NCBI GenBank assembly: GCA_963920635.1 | Contig: OY987303.1 | Coordinates: 44,701,223-44,765,222, forward strand | DNA length: 64,000 nt | From: Pseudeuparius sepicola | Taxonomy: Eukaryota; Arthropoda; Insecta; Coleoptera; Anthribidae | Reading direction: 5' to 3' | Shown here: positions 30,501 to 44,600 of the stretch, piece after piece | Layout of the letters: each line of letters begins with the position of its first letter | Numbering within the stretch: position 1 is the first letter of the stretch | The notes under the pieces: generated by a model | The model's input: only the letters and a program-made list of their open reading frames with translations | Databases searched by the model: none | What the model was told of the DNA's origin: nothing | Translations under genes and position numbers: made by a program

Positions 30501-33500
30501 GGTCTATTGACAGCAATCAACACTGATATTGAGGTTATGTATTTTGTTATTGTAGGCCACAAACATTTTATACGTGTAAAAACCAGGTATTACTTATCTA
30601 GTCATATTTGATCGGAGATCTAGAGCAATCCAGAGGCTTTTACATCCAAATTCAATCAGGTATCTGATATGGAGGACTCTTTCATTAGGATATCTGTGCG
30701 TGCATTCTCTCCATCTCTGATAATGCGTCCGCATTGCAAGGAACCATTGAGGAGTCGCTATGACCACCTCCCTTCTTCATTATCATAAAAGTTCCATGAT
30801 ACCAATGACGTCAGAACCTATAGACAGGTTTGTTTTGATAAACGCTTGACGCCCAGAACTAATCACAATCTAAGCGCTCCATTAAATTATTCCGAAAATG
30901 TCGCGAGATTGTCAGAAATTGCCCCTTTTTGTCGAGCCGTAGCGAACTTATTTCGACTCTGGGCTCGGAGGCTGGAGTCGTTAGACCATCCCCCGAGTCT
31001 TCAGGTGAGGTTCCGATGCTTCCGGCGACCCCAAACAAGAAAAAACATGCGATATCTAAGTGTAATTCTGGAGGAACTATAACCTGAAATCACCGGGTGT
31101 ATAGTTGGTTGATGGTTGACTTTCTGTCTTTGTTTGTAGCATGTTTTTAGAGTAGTATGGATATATTTAATCTTGGAGTCAAAATAAAGGGCATTTTAAC
31201 AATGGGGCACCACGTCTATAGGTTTTAACGTCATTGCATGATACCATAATGTTGTATTGGGCGCAATGACCGTTACCAAGGCACATGCTGGCTACCAGTG
31301 AGTGATGCTGTCTCAATTTTTCTACGTATAAAACAAAGACACAGATATGTCAAGCTGCTTGCACGCGCTTTCTTCTACGGAATTGAATTAGTTTGTAAAA
31401 TTTCAGATCGATACGACAATTAGAACCCGGTGAAAATTGATTTGTTTACAAAGTAACATACATACATACATACCAGAGCTGTCAGTACTTCAAGTAAAAT
31501 ACTTGAAAAATGTATTTCAATTACCTTTTAGTATTTGACGTACTATACTTCAATTACTTTTGTTTTGAAATACTCTATATAAAGTACTCTATATAAAGTA
31601 CTCTATATAAAGTACTTGTATTTGGTACTTGAATTTACAAAAAAGTAATGCAAATACTGGTAATTACTGGAAATCCTTAAATTTCCTTGCCCTAGCAAGT
31701 TTAATCTCGGCGAATTCGCCAAATTTTTAACAGATTACAAATCTGTGTTCCCAGGGGACTCCAGGGTACTCTTGAGTTGATAATTGCCTTTAAAATTCCT
31801 ATTGTGTCCAACTGTGACACCCTGTACAATGGAATTTCCTGTATACAGGGCGTTTCTAAATTGCACCAAAATATTTTACAGGGTGATTCTCCCGTTAAAA
31901 TTAAGAGGGGTCTTTCATATAAATTTTTCCTCCTCCCTCCTCCCTTTAAATATGAGGGTAAAAAAATGTTTTTATTTATTTTCTCCACTATGGAAAGAGG
32001 TAAAAAGTTTGAAATTTGGTGAACCAATTGCACTCATGGAATGACATTTTTTGACATTTTTTCAACCCTAAAAAAACCAAATTTGGTGTATGGGGGGTTA
32101 CCTGACTGACGCTGTAGTGTCAGATTTTAAATAAAAATCGGGGATATAAAAGAAATCATAGCAAGAGCAAGCCGTGGATTTGCATATTGAAAAAAAGAGT
32201 TAAGCCATTGTATGCATAAATAAAGGTTTTATGGATTTGTATATATTTGAAGTAGACACCCTGTTTGTATATTAAACAATATAATTGTTAAAAATCTCAG
32301 ACAAATAATTCTCAAGTTTTGGTGTTATTCTTAGATCGATTTCATTCCACTTTAAGACTGAATGTACAGCACGTGCGTGGTGATTCAACATTTTGACCCA
32401 TAAAATGGCTTTTTTCGATCTGTAGCGAGTAACACGCACAATTTTAAACTTTTGGTCAATACAAATTTTAATCTAAGTAATTACTCACATTTTGAGACAA
32501 AAATTATTTAAAAATATTTATCACAATGGCGGTTATTAGCCTTTTTGTGCAAACGCTAATAACAGCCATTGTGATAAATATTTTTAAATAATTTTTATCT
32601 CAAAATGTGAGTAATTACTTAGATTAAAATTTGTATTGACCAGGATACATGCTAATGCGCATCTCGCGTCCTAGGCTCCTCCCACATCTGACGTCACTGC
32701 GAAGCATGCAGCATAAAGATAATATAAATCTCATATAAATAAAACGCAGTTTTAATACAAAAATAGCGACGTTTATATAGGTTTCACCCAAAGTTATTAC
32801 GAAGAGGGGTTTGACCAACATTTTTAATAATCGTTAATATATTATGAATCGGTCAAATGTATATATTATATATATAATATATAAGCGAAATACCAAATAC
32901 CACTAACTCACTGACCACTCGTCACGAAATCTCTGGAACTATAAAGCCTACAAACTTGAAATTTGACAGGTAGGTTCATTGTACGACGTAGGGATTCGAT
33001 AAGAATAAGGATTTTCCAAAATTCAACCTCTAAGAAGATACGGGACGGGGGCACAGGAAAGGGTCTTTTCACTCGGAAGAAGTCCTGGGAATCAGCTAGT
33101 AATCTTAATTTTTTATTTCTAGATAGAGGTGGGTAGATTTGACTGGCTAGTTGAAAACAAACAGTAAACTTGTTAAACAAGTTGCTGGGGTTGCAGTCAG
33201 GATAGGTTTGGAAGCCTTAAAGGAACACTCTTGTTTGAAAAGTTTCGGAAAATTTTATTTCCTTTTTCCAATACATCTTTAATTTTTGTACAACTTTTAG
33301 ATGTCTTGAAATAGGAAATAAAACTTTCCGAAAGCTCAACTTTTCAAACAAGGGTGTTCCTTGAAGGCCTCCAAACCTATCCTGAATTCAACCCCATCAA
33401 TTTGTTTAACAAGTTTACTGTTTGTTTTCTTATTTTCATGTAGGTGTTTGTTGGATTTAAATGTGTAGTTGTTGAATAAAATTAAGCAAAATGCATTAGG

Positions 33501-36500
33501 GCAGATCTAACAGAAGTAATAGGTATACATACTACATTATTTGTATTTATATTTATTACATACATTTTTATTGATAAGTCGTAACTGACTTAGTTAAAAA
33601 GAAAAAAGTATGTAGTAGGGATGCAGTCAGCAGGGCAAAAAGAAAATACTCTTTGTTATATGGTCAAGCTTTCGGAATGAATTTATTCCTTCATCGGGAC
33701 AATAGCTACAATAAATTATACATTATAAAAATGTTATAATGGTAATGTTAGGACTACTTACATACTTGAGGTTAAGTTTAAAACTCGCAGAAAGAATACT
33801 AAGAATAAAAATTTTTTTCATCGAAAGAAGATTATAATATAATTTCTGCATTTACAGTATAGGATTCTTTGTTAGTATTTTTTCTGCGAATTTCAAATTA
33901 AACCTCAAGTTTGTAAGTGGTCCTACCATTAACATTATAACATTTTTATAATGTATATTTATTGTAGCTATTATCCTGATGAAGGAATAAATTTATTCCG
34001 AAAGCTTGACCATATAACAAAGAGTATTCTTTTGCCCTGCTGACAGTGCTGACTGCATCCCTACTACATACTTTTTTCTTTTCTACATTCACATTCCATT
34101 GATACTAACCGAAACATCTTGATGGACGCCTAATTTGAACTGAACTCACGTTACTGAACCGACTTGGTGCTTCGCAGTGACGTCATCTGCGCCATCTCGA
34201 CGTGTTTTTACATCGGGAGTAGCATACCGTTGTTTGTGTGTGGTATTGACCAAAAGTTTTAAATTATGCGTGTTACTCGCTACAGATCGAAAAAAGCCAT
34301 TTTATGGGTCAAAATTTTGAATCACCACATACGCGTACATTGAGGCCATTTTATGGGTCAAAATTTTGAATCACCACATACGCGTACATTGAGGCTTAAC
34401 TAAAAAACACACTAAAAATGCATAAAATTTGTTGAGAACACAAGTTACCTGTGATCACAGAAAATATAGTTCCACAACAGAAAGACCCTTAACAATACCT
34501 GTCAAATGGACTCCAAATACAGACTACAAAAACAAGCAGATTGCATTTCTTATGAAATGATATTTTCTCAAAATATAACGTTCCCAAATTCGTAGATTAG
34601 CCAACATTTAATAGTGGACCTCAATATCAATGCATTTGGAAAATATTAAGCTTCAAAGTTGGAGTCCATTTGACAGCTATCATTAAGGAGCTCTCTCTGT
34701 TGAATATATTTTCTGTGTTGTGATCATATTTTGTAACCATAAATCATAGCAACAAAGCACAAAGTGCAAACAAAGCCGAGTCAATAAATTAGTTCTGTTA
34801 AATTTTCAAAGTTGAATAAGAACCATCTATAGAAATGAGTTGAAGCGAAGACACTGAAAATGCATCTTTAAGTGTTATTTTAAATCTTGTGCTAGAGAAA
34901 TCATGAGAAAAATACTGGCTTATGGCCGTTACGATAAATGAAGATACATAAGCCTTCATCTCTTTGGTGTTATGATTCTAGTGCGGTAATAAATTTAAAA
35001 AAGCACTAGCGCAGTAATTTACGTCATTATGACATTAAAAATAGTGTCAAATAGTATCTATTACATGACAGTGATAGATAAAATCATTTAAATACCAAAT
35101 TAGGCTTAATTTTCTTGTAATTTGACTTACCTTCCAGTACTTCTTATTACTTCAAATCATTATTCAAGTACTTGAAATGCCCATAAGGTATTTCAAATAC
35201 TCACAAGGTATTTCAAATACCTTAGTAAGTAATTGAAATACTCACAAGGTATTTGAAATACCTTACTTGAAAAAATCAAGTACTAAATTAAAGTACTTGA
35301 AACTTGGAGTACTTTTTAAATTGAAAGTACTTAGTAATTGTGCTTGCGGCATATAATTCCGGTAATTGATACTTGGTATTTGAAATACTCTTTCCCAGTA
35401 CTTGTGACAGCTCTGATACATACATACATACATACATACATACATACATACATACATACATACATACATACATACATACATACATACATACATACATACA
35501 TACATACATACATACATACATACATACATACATACATACATACATACATACATACATACATACAATACATACATGCATACATACATGCAATCAAGCTATT
35601 AGAAGCGTGTTACTATAGAATATATTTCAACTGTACCAAGTTTTTGGGCCAGTCGGTAGGTGCTGATCTGGTCCTGGACTCTCACTAGTCATGGAATTTA
35701 CATTTTTCCCACCCCTCTCCTTCCTCCATCATCATAAAATCTCGATGGATTATATTGTATTGTCACCGAAATTATATAAGTCCAAAGCGACAATTAAATC
35801 TGTAAATTACTTTATTACAAGTAAAATAGTAATATCAATAGCATACCTAAATACAAAAATTCGAATGTAAAAAAATTATGAGGTGTGAAAAATTTATCAA
35901 AATAAATGGTAGATTATTAAAACAAATCATTTTTACCTTAGTTTTTTTGTATTTAGGTACGTATACCTATTTGTAATAAAGCAAGTTACAGTTTAAATTG
36001 TTTTCAATACCCATGCAACTTGATTTAAGCGAGTAGGCAGGTAAAATAGATAGTTAAATCGCGATTTTCATTACTTTCTAGAATTTTTATTGTTCGATAT
36101 TTTTTAACAACCCGTTTTAAGGGATGGCCAGTGGCGTAGTCAAAAATGTTATAAATCGCTAATATGATTTCTCTAATTTTGGAGCCAAAAATATGTCGTC
36201 GTAGGCCTTGGTTTTCTAAATTAAAGTACAGTTTTTGATGCCCTCTCGTTTAAACACAAGCCGATCCGAATCGGACCAATTATAAATTTTATGGCGGTGT
36301 TTCGGTTTTAAGTGGGTCACACTGTATATAACTAAATTAATACAAAAAAGTCAACATAATAAAAGAGTGTTAAAAAATCCTAACCTTATTTTAAAATATT
36401 TAAAAAATTATTAAATATATATAAAATAAATAAATTAAAAAAATATGTATAAGGTACTTATAGCAAATTGCCATTTTATGTGTAGCTTGTATATCTGAAT

Positions 36501-38650
36501 AATTATTTTTGTCTTAAAAATAACTACACAGGCATGCTACAGGGTTCACTTTACCCCTGCTTAAAATTTTTGAGAAAAGCGCGAATCAGAAAAACATAAT
36601 TTTCTTGATACTTTAATAAATTATTATTGGGTTTGCCTAATTTGTGCTAATGACATAATTCCTTGTATTTTTCACCAGATTTATAAATCATAAAACGTTT
36701 TTCTCAGAAAAAGTGAATTTTTTTAAAATTGGTTAAGGGTAGGTACATTTTTCGTCTATGTACTTAGAAATAAAGATTATTGTCTGTTCTTAAAGCAATA
36801 ATTATTACAATCACTAGCAAAGTATAAAAGCGAGCTTTCAGAGATATAAAAATTATTAATAAAATTCTCATAATTTGCTGTGAAGAATATACATTTAAAA
36901 TAACTGGACACCCTCTATAAATTTTAGGTATGAAGGCACTGATTAAAGAAGGCATATACATACAGGGTGTCCAACTTTAAAACTGTACAAATCCGTAAAA
37001 TCTTCATTTTTGGAGATAATCATCTAAACTTTTTTTGTTTGAAAGGCCTTTAAAAAACGCTTCTTTTGAACTTCCTGCCATTTTCAAAATGCAAATCCAG
37101 GGCCGGCTGCAATTTTTATTTTACACCCCAAAACCCTCATATACCAAATTTGAACAAAAAGTATACAGGGAGTTCCATGCTGTAGGGTGTCAAAGTTAAG
37201 CAAAATAGGAATTTTAAAGATATCTGGCGAGTCAAGTGTGCCATGGGATTCCTTTAAAACAGTTGCATGGTCAACAGGACCACTCAAAATGTTGGTGTGA
37301 AAAGATTTACTACAAAAATTTACAGGGTATTTTTCTCTGAGCCATCTCAAAATTCTGAATTTTTATTAAACTTTATACTGGTCAGGAGTGCTCTGGATTC
37401 ATTGAAAAAAATATTAATAAACACAAAAGTAATTCATTTCTTTACAAAATGCCAACCAACAAATAAAACCAATTTAAATTATTGGACCTATTTCTCAATA
37501 AAGTCACTGTCTAAGATGATACATTTTCTGTGCGTTTCCTGTTGTGGCACATCAGCCACATTAACTGATATGGACTTACTGACTGGCAGGCTTCTGTATT
37601 TTTTAGATTTAGTTCGTTTATAGTATGTGGAGCGGTTTTGATATACTCGATTCTTGACCCGTATAAAGTTCCAAAAATTCAGTAATAATTTGAGATGGCA
37701 CAGATAAGAACACTCTGTATATTTTGTATTGGACCTTTGCACACCAATACCTTGTGTGGTCCTGTTGAACAATCAACTGTTTTGAGGGGATTCCATGGCA
37801 CACTTGACTTGGCAGATGCCTTTAAAATTCCTATTTTGCTCAACTTTGACACCCTGCAGAATGGAACTCCCTGTATGTTTTTTTTATTCAAATTTGGTAT
37901 ATAAGGGTTCTGGGTTGTTCTGAATAACGCTGTGGGGTCTGATTTTAAATAAAAAAAACGCTAAATGGTTGTCGTGAAAATCGGGGGTATAAAAAAATCG
38001 CAGCCGGCCCTAGATTTGCATTTTGAAAATGGCAAAAAGTTCAAAAGAAGCGGTTTTTGAAGGCCTTTCAAACAAAAAAAAGTTTAGGCCATTATCTCCA
38101 AAAATAAAGATTTTACGGATTTGTACAGTTTTAAAGTTGGACACCCTGTATAGTCAAAAGCGTTGTTGAAAACATCGTAAGAATCATGGTATAATAACTT
38201 TCAAACTTTAATTTTGAAACGAAAATAAATTAAAACGGATAAATTTTAATCTCTTAAAATGTTTAAGACAGGATAATAATTGAGATATAGGTACCTACCT
38301 ATAGTCTATCCAAGATACAGCGGCAGTAGATATAAACAAAGTCACATGACCGCCTTGCGATCGATTACCAGGGTTGGATTATTATGAGATTCCAAGTGGC
38401 ATGTAATTCTCAACTAATTCTTTTAGAAGTTCTAAAATGTGTGTTTCTGCCTTTCGTGGATCTTTATAAATTTCCTTAAATTAAGTAGCAAAATAAATTT
38501 ACAGAATATACTGCTCGCGATCCGATCTAAAATATGCAGAAAACTCGACTGAGGGAAGAGCCGACCCTGCATTCTGCTCGCCGCGTAAACACTTGACATT
38601 TTATGACGGCCAGGCCAATAAGAGAATAGGTCACGTGGTGGCCAATGTTT

Positions 38651-38685
<35 letters not shown>

Positions 38686-41600
38686 GGCTAGGGTTCCACC
38701 CACCGAAGGTGCTGCGCGGGAACTTCAGCCAGCGTTCACAGAGGCGGGATTACAACGACGACGCATGAAATGGACTGTGTCCATGAATGAATCGATTATG
38801 CGTATTTTTTACAGGGTGACAAACTTAGGACAAGAGATGATCGGCTACCGACAACAACTGCATGCCGAGTTCTGCAGGGAGTTTCCACACATGCAAGTGT
38901 CTGAACAAAGAGTGTCAGATCAGTATCGAACTATTCTAAGAAATAACCGAATTCCAGAAACGCGACTTAACGCTATCAAACGGGAAGTTGAGCTAGAGAT
39001 CCACGGCGAACACATAGACATAGATGACAACAACAACAATGGGGAACTTCAAGCGCCTGGACAACAACTAGAAGCCGAAACGGTAGAACCAACAACCGAG
39101 AGTCTGGAATCGGTTAACGAAGAACATTTTGAGGGCTTAAACGCACATATGAGACAGGCAGTATTGCGATACGAAGGCACAGACCCACTGAGCAGGCCAC
39201 CGCTACCAAGATTAAATTCTTCCAGGAAACTTGCGATCGTGCTCGATCTTATGAACACACGAATTTTACCAAACTATGTTTCAGTGGCACCAACATTAGA
39301 ACGTATGCACATGTTAATCTACTGTGCCGCAACGGCAGTCACCACTGTAATGGGTGCCAAGATCCGAACGGCCCAAGAGTTGAATCGTGCAAGACCAGAA
39401 CCACGAATGGCTCAATGGGAAATGCGACTAAATCGGAAGATCGAGAGTCTCCGTATAGACATAGGACAAGTGACGGAATATATCAGAGGAGTTAGAACTA
39501 GAAGGATCCAGAGGGCGGTGCAGGCAATAATGAGCCGCACCCAAATGCATTCTCGGCATGACCCCGCGAACATCACTGCTCAACAATGTCTTGACACATT
39601 AAAACAAAAACTTTCTGTTTTCGCAGGGCGTCTGAGGAGATACAAGGCTAGTAACAACAGGAAACGAGACAACAAACTCTTTGAACGATCAGAAAAGGGT
39701 TTCTACCGTGCTTTTAATTCTAGCGCCGATGCCACAAACGCGAGTTACCCTAGCAGAGAACAGGTCGACGGTTTCTGGAGAAATCAACTTGCCACACCAG
39801 GTCCATACAATGTCAGTGCAAGCTGGATCAGCGAAGAACGCGAGATGGGCCGGAACTATAGCCAGATGCAACACGAGCAATTCACAACCGCTGAGGTCTC
39901 CGATGTCATCAAGAATTCCCACAACTGGAAGGCACCAGGTCCAGATCATCTCCAAAATTATTGGATTAAGAAGTTGTGGTGCACGCATGAACAGATAACT
40001 ACCTTAATTAATGAAGTCTTGCTCGATCCTCTGAAAATGCCATTGTTTCTTACACAGGGTGCAACCTACCTGTTACCAAAAGACCAGCGGAATACGGATA
40101 ACCCTGCCAAGTACCGCCCAATAACCTGCTTGCCTACGCTGTACAAGATAATCACATCTTGCCTTACGCAGCGAATATATGCTCACTGCGAGCGGAACAA
40201 CATCATTGCAATGCAGCAGAAGGGCTGCTCGAAGGGCGCAATGGGATGCAAAGAGCAACTCATCATAGACTCTGTCATCTGCAACCAGGCTCATTCCAAG
40301 CAACGAAACCTCCACATGGCTTATGTGGACTACAAAAAAGCATTTGATTCCGTACCTCACGACTGGCTCACAGGTATCTTAAAGCTGTATAAAATAGATC
40401 ATTATACAGTTTCCTTTTTAGAACACGTTATGACAACCTGGCGCACTAAGATACAACTCAGAACCGCAGACAGTAACATCGAGACCGACACAATCAACAT
40501 CAGAAGAGGGATTTTCCAAGGAGATTCACTCAGTCCACTGTGGTTCTGCATGGCGATGAACCCTCTATCACATCGGTTGAACTCTACAAAATATGGCTTC
40601 GCTATCAAAAGCAACAACGCAGAAGCGATCAAGTTGAATCACCTATTATATATGGATGATTTAAAACTGATCGCAGCAACCAAAAACCAAATAACGCAAA
40701 TGCTTAAAATTGTAGTGGAGTTCTCCAGAGACATCGGAATGCTGTTTGGACTGGACAAGTGCCGCACCCTTAATATCATCCGGGGAAAGCTCGAACAAAG
40801 CGCACACGAGATGCAGGACGGCCAGGAGATCGAAGCAATGAGCAAGGGAGATACATACAAGTATCTCGGGATGAAACAAGCTCAAAGGATAGACCATCGA
40901 ACAATGAAGACTGATTTAACGAATGAATTCATCAAGAGAGTAAGACAAGTAGTGCGAACTGATCTTAACAGCAGGAATTTGTTTAAGGCCCTGAACACGT
41001 ATGCGTGCTCTGTACTCAGCTATTCGTTCGGAATAGTGAATTGGACCAACACGGACATCAACAACCTGCAACGAAAAGTTAGGAGAAAGAACAACTCTGC
41101 CACGTCAACTAGGAGGAAGAGGATTGGCAGATCTCAGCAAGCAATTGGACCAACAAATATTAAATCTGCGTAATTATTTCTACAGGCAGTCCAACAGCTC
41201 CACACTACATAGGGCTATATGCGGAGCAGACGTCTCAACACCGCTACGTCTGACGGAACACGAGCGTCAAAATCACCACCGAACCGACAACGATAAACTA
41301 CAGAGGTTGTTGGGGAAGCCGCTGCACGGGAGGCATCCTAATGAGGTTAACCAGGAACATGTCGACAAGTTAGCGTCGAACTATTGGCTGACCTCGGGAC
41401 GAATGTTCCCCGAGACGGAAGGCTTCCTACTGGCCATACAAGATCAGGTTATACCAACTCGCAACTACCTAAAATTCATTGTAGGAGATGCATCGGTAGT
41501 GGATGACAGATGCAGATACAGGTGCCCAACTTCAGAAACAATCCAGCACATAACAGGAGGATGTCAGACGTTCGCATCAACGGAATATAAGGAACGACAC

Positions 41601-44600
41601 GATTCGGTTGCCAAGATCTTGCACCAGGAACTGGCGGAAAAGCTGCTGCTTGTGCAGGCAGAGAGGGTCCCATATTACAACTACACACCTGAGCCTGTTC
41701 TTGAGAACAGCAACTACAAGATGTACTGGGATCGTACAGTTCTGATAGATCAACGAGTTGCCCATAACAGACCGGACCTTATAATAGTTGATAAAATTTC
41801 TAGGCAGACAACTCTGATTGATGTGGCCATCCCGAACAACAACAACCTGCGTGTACAGCAAGTCGAGAAGATCGCGAAGTACAGAGATTTAGAAGAACGA
41901 ATTAGAAGGCAATGGGAAATGGAGAACGTCCAGACGATTCCAATCATCATGTCAACAACTGGTGTTATACCAAAAAGTTTGCTGAGAAACATCAAGGAGC
42001 TGGGTCTAACTGATAGTCTTTACAGGTCCATGCAGAAAGCGGTACTACTTGCGACAGCCCGAACCGTCAGGAAATTCATGGGGAATGCAGGATCATCCAA
42101 CAACATCAATGTCACCTAAGGCCCGATAACATGGCAAGGGTCTCGTCCGAGCCAGATCCTTTTGGTATCCGGGATACCCGGGATCTGAGTGAATGTTCCC
42201 CGTAGAGGGAGTGCGAATGCCTTTTGGCTAAGTCGAGATAATAATAATAATAATAATAATAATTAAAGGGTGGAATATATGCAAATTGCATGTACATATA
42301 TGCATTTTTTGCATATTTTATTCAATTTCGCAAAACATTGCATATTTCTGGAAAAACGATATTTTTGTGCATATTTGCATGTTTTTCCTATAATTATTTA
42401 TAGATATAAGATATAACCAAGATTATGACTCGCAGTGTGTATTGTCAAGAAATCCTGAAAAATGCGGATGTAGCTAACCAACTTGTTTTTATTATAGTTA
42501 ATTTTAGTTTTATACAAGATAATAATTATTTCGTTAGAAAGTAGAAATTTAGGTTTAAGCGAATCGATTGATTTTGTTCAAACATTTTCAGCTAAATGTA
42601 GAAAGGTTCCCGGTGATGAAGGTATTAAAGTAAGAAAAACATTAGATGCTCTACTGTAGAATAGAATGAAGGGTTCAAATCTTTAATGGCAGTAAAGAGT
42701 ATTTTTGATGGTAAATCATCCAACGAAGTTGCACCTTGGACTTGTACCTTACTACCCAAATTAAAATATTGTCCTATTACATCGGCAGATGTTGAGAGAA
42801 GCTTTTCTATATATAAACATATTTTTACCGACAGAAGGCAAAGATTTTTATTGGAAAACTTTGAATCATAAATTCCTACTATACAATTTCAAAATGTTTT
42901 TATAATTCTGCTTTAGTATTTGTTTTCCTTTCATTCTTATTAAAATAAACCCTTTCTCTAAAATCAGTTTTGGTGTTTTTTTAAGGTATTTGTACATGTA
43001 ATATAAATGCATATTATTGCATATTTTAAATAAAAATGATGCATATATATGCGCATATTTCGATTGAAATTAAATGCATATATTCCGCCCTTTAATAATA
43101 ATAATAGCCTTTATTTGCCCAACAGTAACAACCATTTACAGGACAAATTACGAAGCAATACATAATATAATACATAAAATAATACATAATATGAACAGAA
43201 GCAAACACATAGTACAAAATACATCTAAATCAAAGAAATACCTGTAAATCAAAGAAAAGAAGCGTGCGGCAACAGACAATATTTTAGGCAGGACGTCAGC
43301 ATTAATGTCACACAAGTGGCATATCTCATTAAAGTTATTGCTCATTGTGAACATAGGAGACTTAAGGTATATATTAGTTCGCGCTCTATTACAATGAAAA
43401 GTAAGTTAATTTGCCGTAACAAAGTAGGAGAATCAATTTCGCCATGCAACAATTTCCACAAAAAAGATATCGAAGCTATTCTCCTTCGCGATTCAAGACA
43501 TTCAAACTTGAACCTAGAAATAAGATCCACATATGGAACACCCCGGTCCGGATACCTTCCATCCAATTTGTAAGAAAGGAATTTTAAAATTTAAAAACTT
43601 TCTTTGAATTTTTTCCACTAATGATATACGGTTACTATAATAAGGACACCAGACCAGAGAGCCATATTCCAACTTGGATCTCACATATGAACAAAATAAT
43701 GTTACTAGAGCATCAATATTTTGAAAGGAACCACAATTACGCACTATAAACCCACTAGAAATGATCCACTGCCGCTGTATCTTGGAGAGACTTTAGGCTA
43801 GGTAGGTATTTTAATGTACTTATTAATGTTTATGTAAAATTGTATGCAAAATATTGTGTACCTACCTCGTGGAAATTTCAACAACGGTTCTAACAGTGTA
43901 ACTTTGTGTATATGGTGAAAAGTAAAAATGCACAAGTAAAAGCTCATTAAATTTGATGCAAAGTTGTCATAGTTCCAAGAATTTGTTTTCAAACTTACTG
44001 TATTTTGGCTTTTTGTTAAGTAAATAGGTAGGTAGCCATGAAGTTGAATCGTAAAGAAAAATTAATATCACCGTAGGAGGTAGGTACCTGGTAATTTTTT
44101 TGGTGCAAATTTAGTTCCTAGAACACTTTAAGCTATACATCTGTTAAAAAGTAGGTAACTTGTAAAGATGCTTGTCATTTATTTTCTTTTACGATGAAGA
44201 TTGGCAAGGACGAAGGACGGAAGATGGTGAAGTTAACGTCAAGGGAGAAACGGTTTATTCGATTCGCATCAGTAGAATATGACGGACAAATTTATATGAC
44301 ACCAATAGACTTTCTGGAGTCAGTCATTCAAAACGACCCTAGACGTGAGAATCAAACCTGTACTTCATCTTTTATTCTAAACTCATCAGACAATATATTT
44401 TTTAGCCCGCTTAAAAAGGAAAGTATTGGATCAAGATGAAATTGTCAGAATACAGAATGCAACTCCATCATTGAATCAGGGTTCTAAAAGATTGTTCAGA
44501 ACACTTGGTGATATAGGCATAGTTTCTTATACGGAATATTTATTTCTCCAATCGATACTGACAAGTAAGTGTTTATATATTCAGTTTAAAATATGTCACT

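Larger units (their letters stand above)
32370..34395. repeat. Nested inverted repeat with internal palindromes
   Basis: 32380-32460 (with TGACCCATAAAATGGC and TGTAGCGAGTAACACGC) is inverted at 34245-34315. Inside lie a near-perfect 188-bp hairpin (32454-32641), one of about 270 bp (33160-33432) and one of about 480 bp (33600-34082). At the right end a 48-bp unit containing TGAATCACCACATACGCGTA is duplicated in tandem (34303-34395). Several generations of foldbacks appear stacked here. Confidence 0.65.
31474..35415. mobile_element. hAT-type non-autonomous element (3.9 kb), nested
   Basis: The ends CAGAGCTGTCAGTACTT and AGTACTTGTGACAGCTCTG are inverted. The flanks ATACATAC (31466-31473 and 35416-35423) form an 8-bp target duplication within a microsatellite. 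Many AAGTACTTGA-like subterminal repeats fill both ends (31490-31640 and 35110-35400), typical of hAT transposase binding regions. The left end includes ACTCTATATAAAGT three times in tandem. No transposase is seen. The centre is filled with later foldbacks, which explains its length. Confidence 0.7.

Noticed and set aside
35263..35688. Long open frames on both strands (repeats of YVCM and YIHT)
   Set aside because: They are translations of the ATAC microsatellite and have no coding meaning.
38645..38683. Asn-rich N-terminus of the Dong-like ORF
   Set aside because: It is the TAA tract read in frame upstream of the element, not part of the protein.
39049..41995. Minus-strand and alternate open frames across the Dong-like element
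   Set aside because: They are shadows of the long reverse-transcriptase frame.
42260..43095. PiggyBac element, from the TTAA flanks
   Set aside because: The TTAA lies in TAA repeats, and the transposase remnant inside is hAT-like; the flanks alone are not enough.
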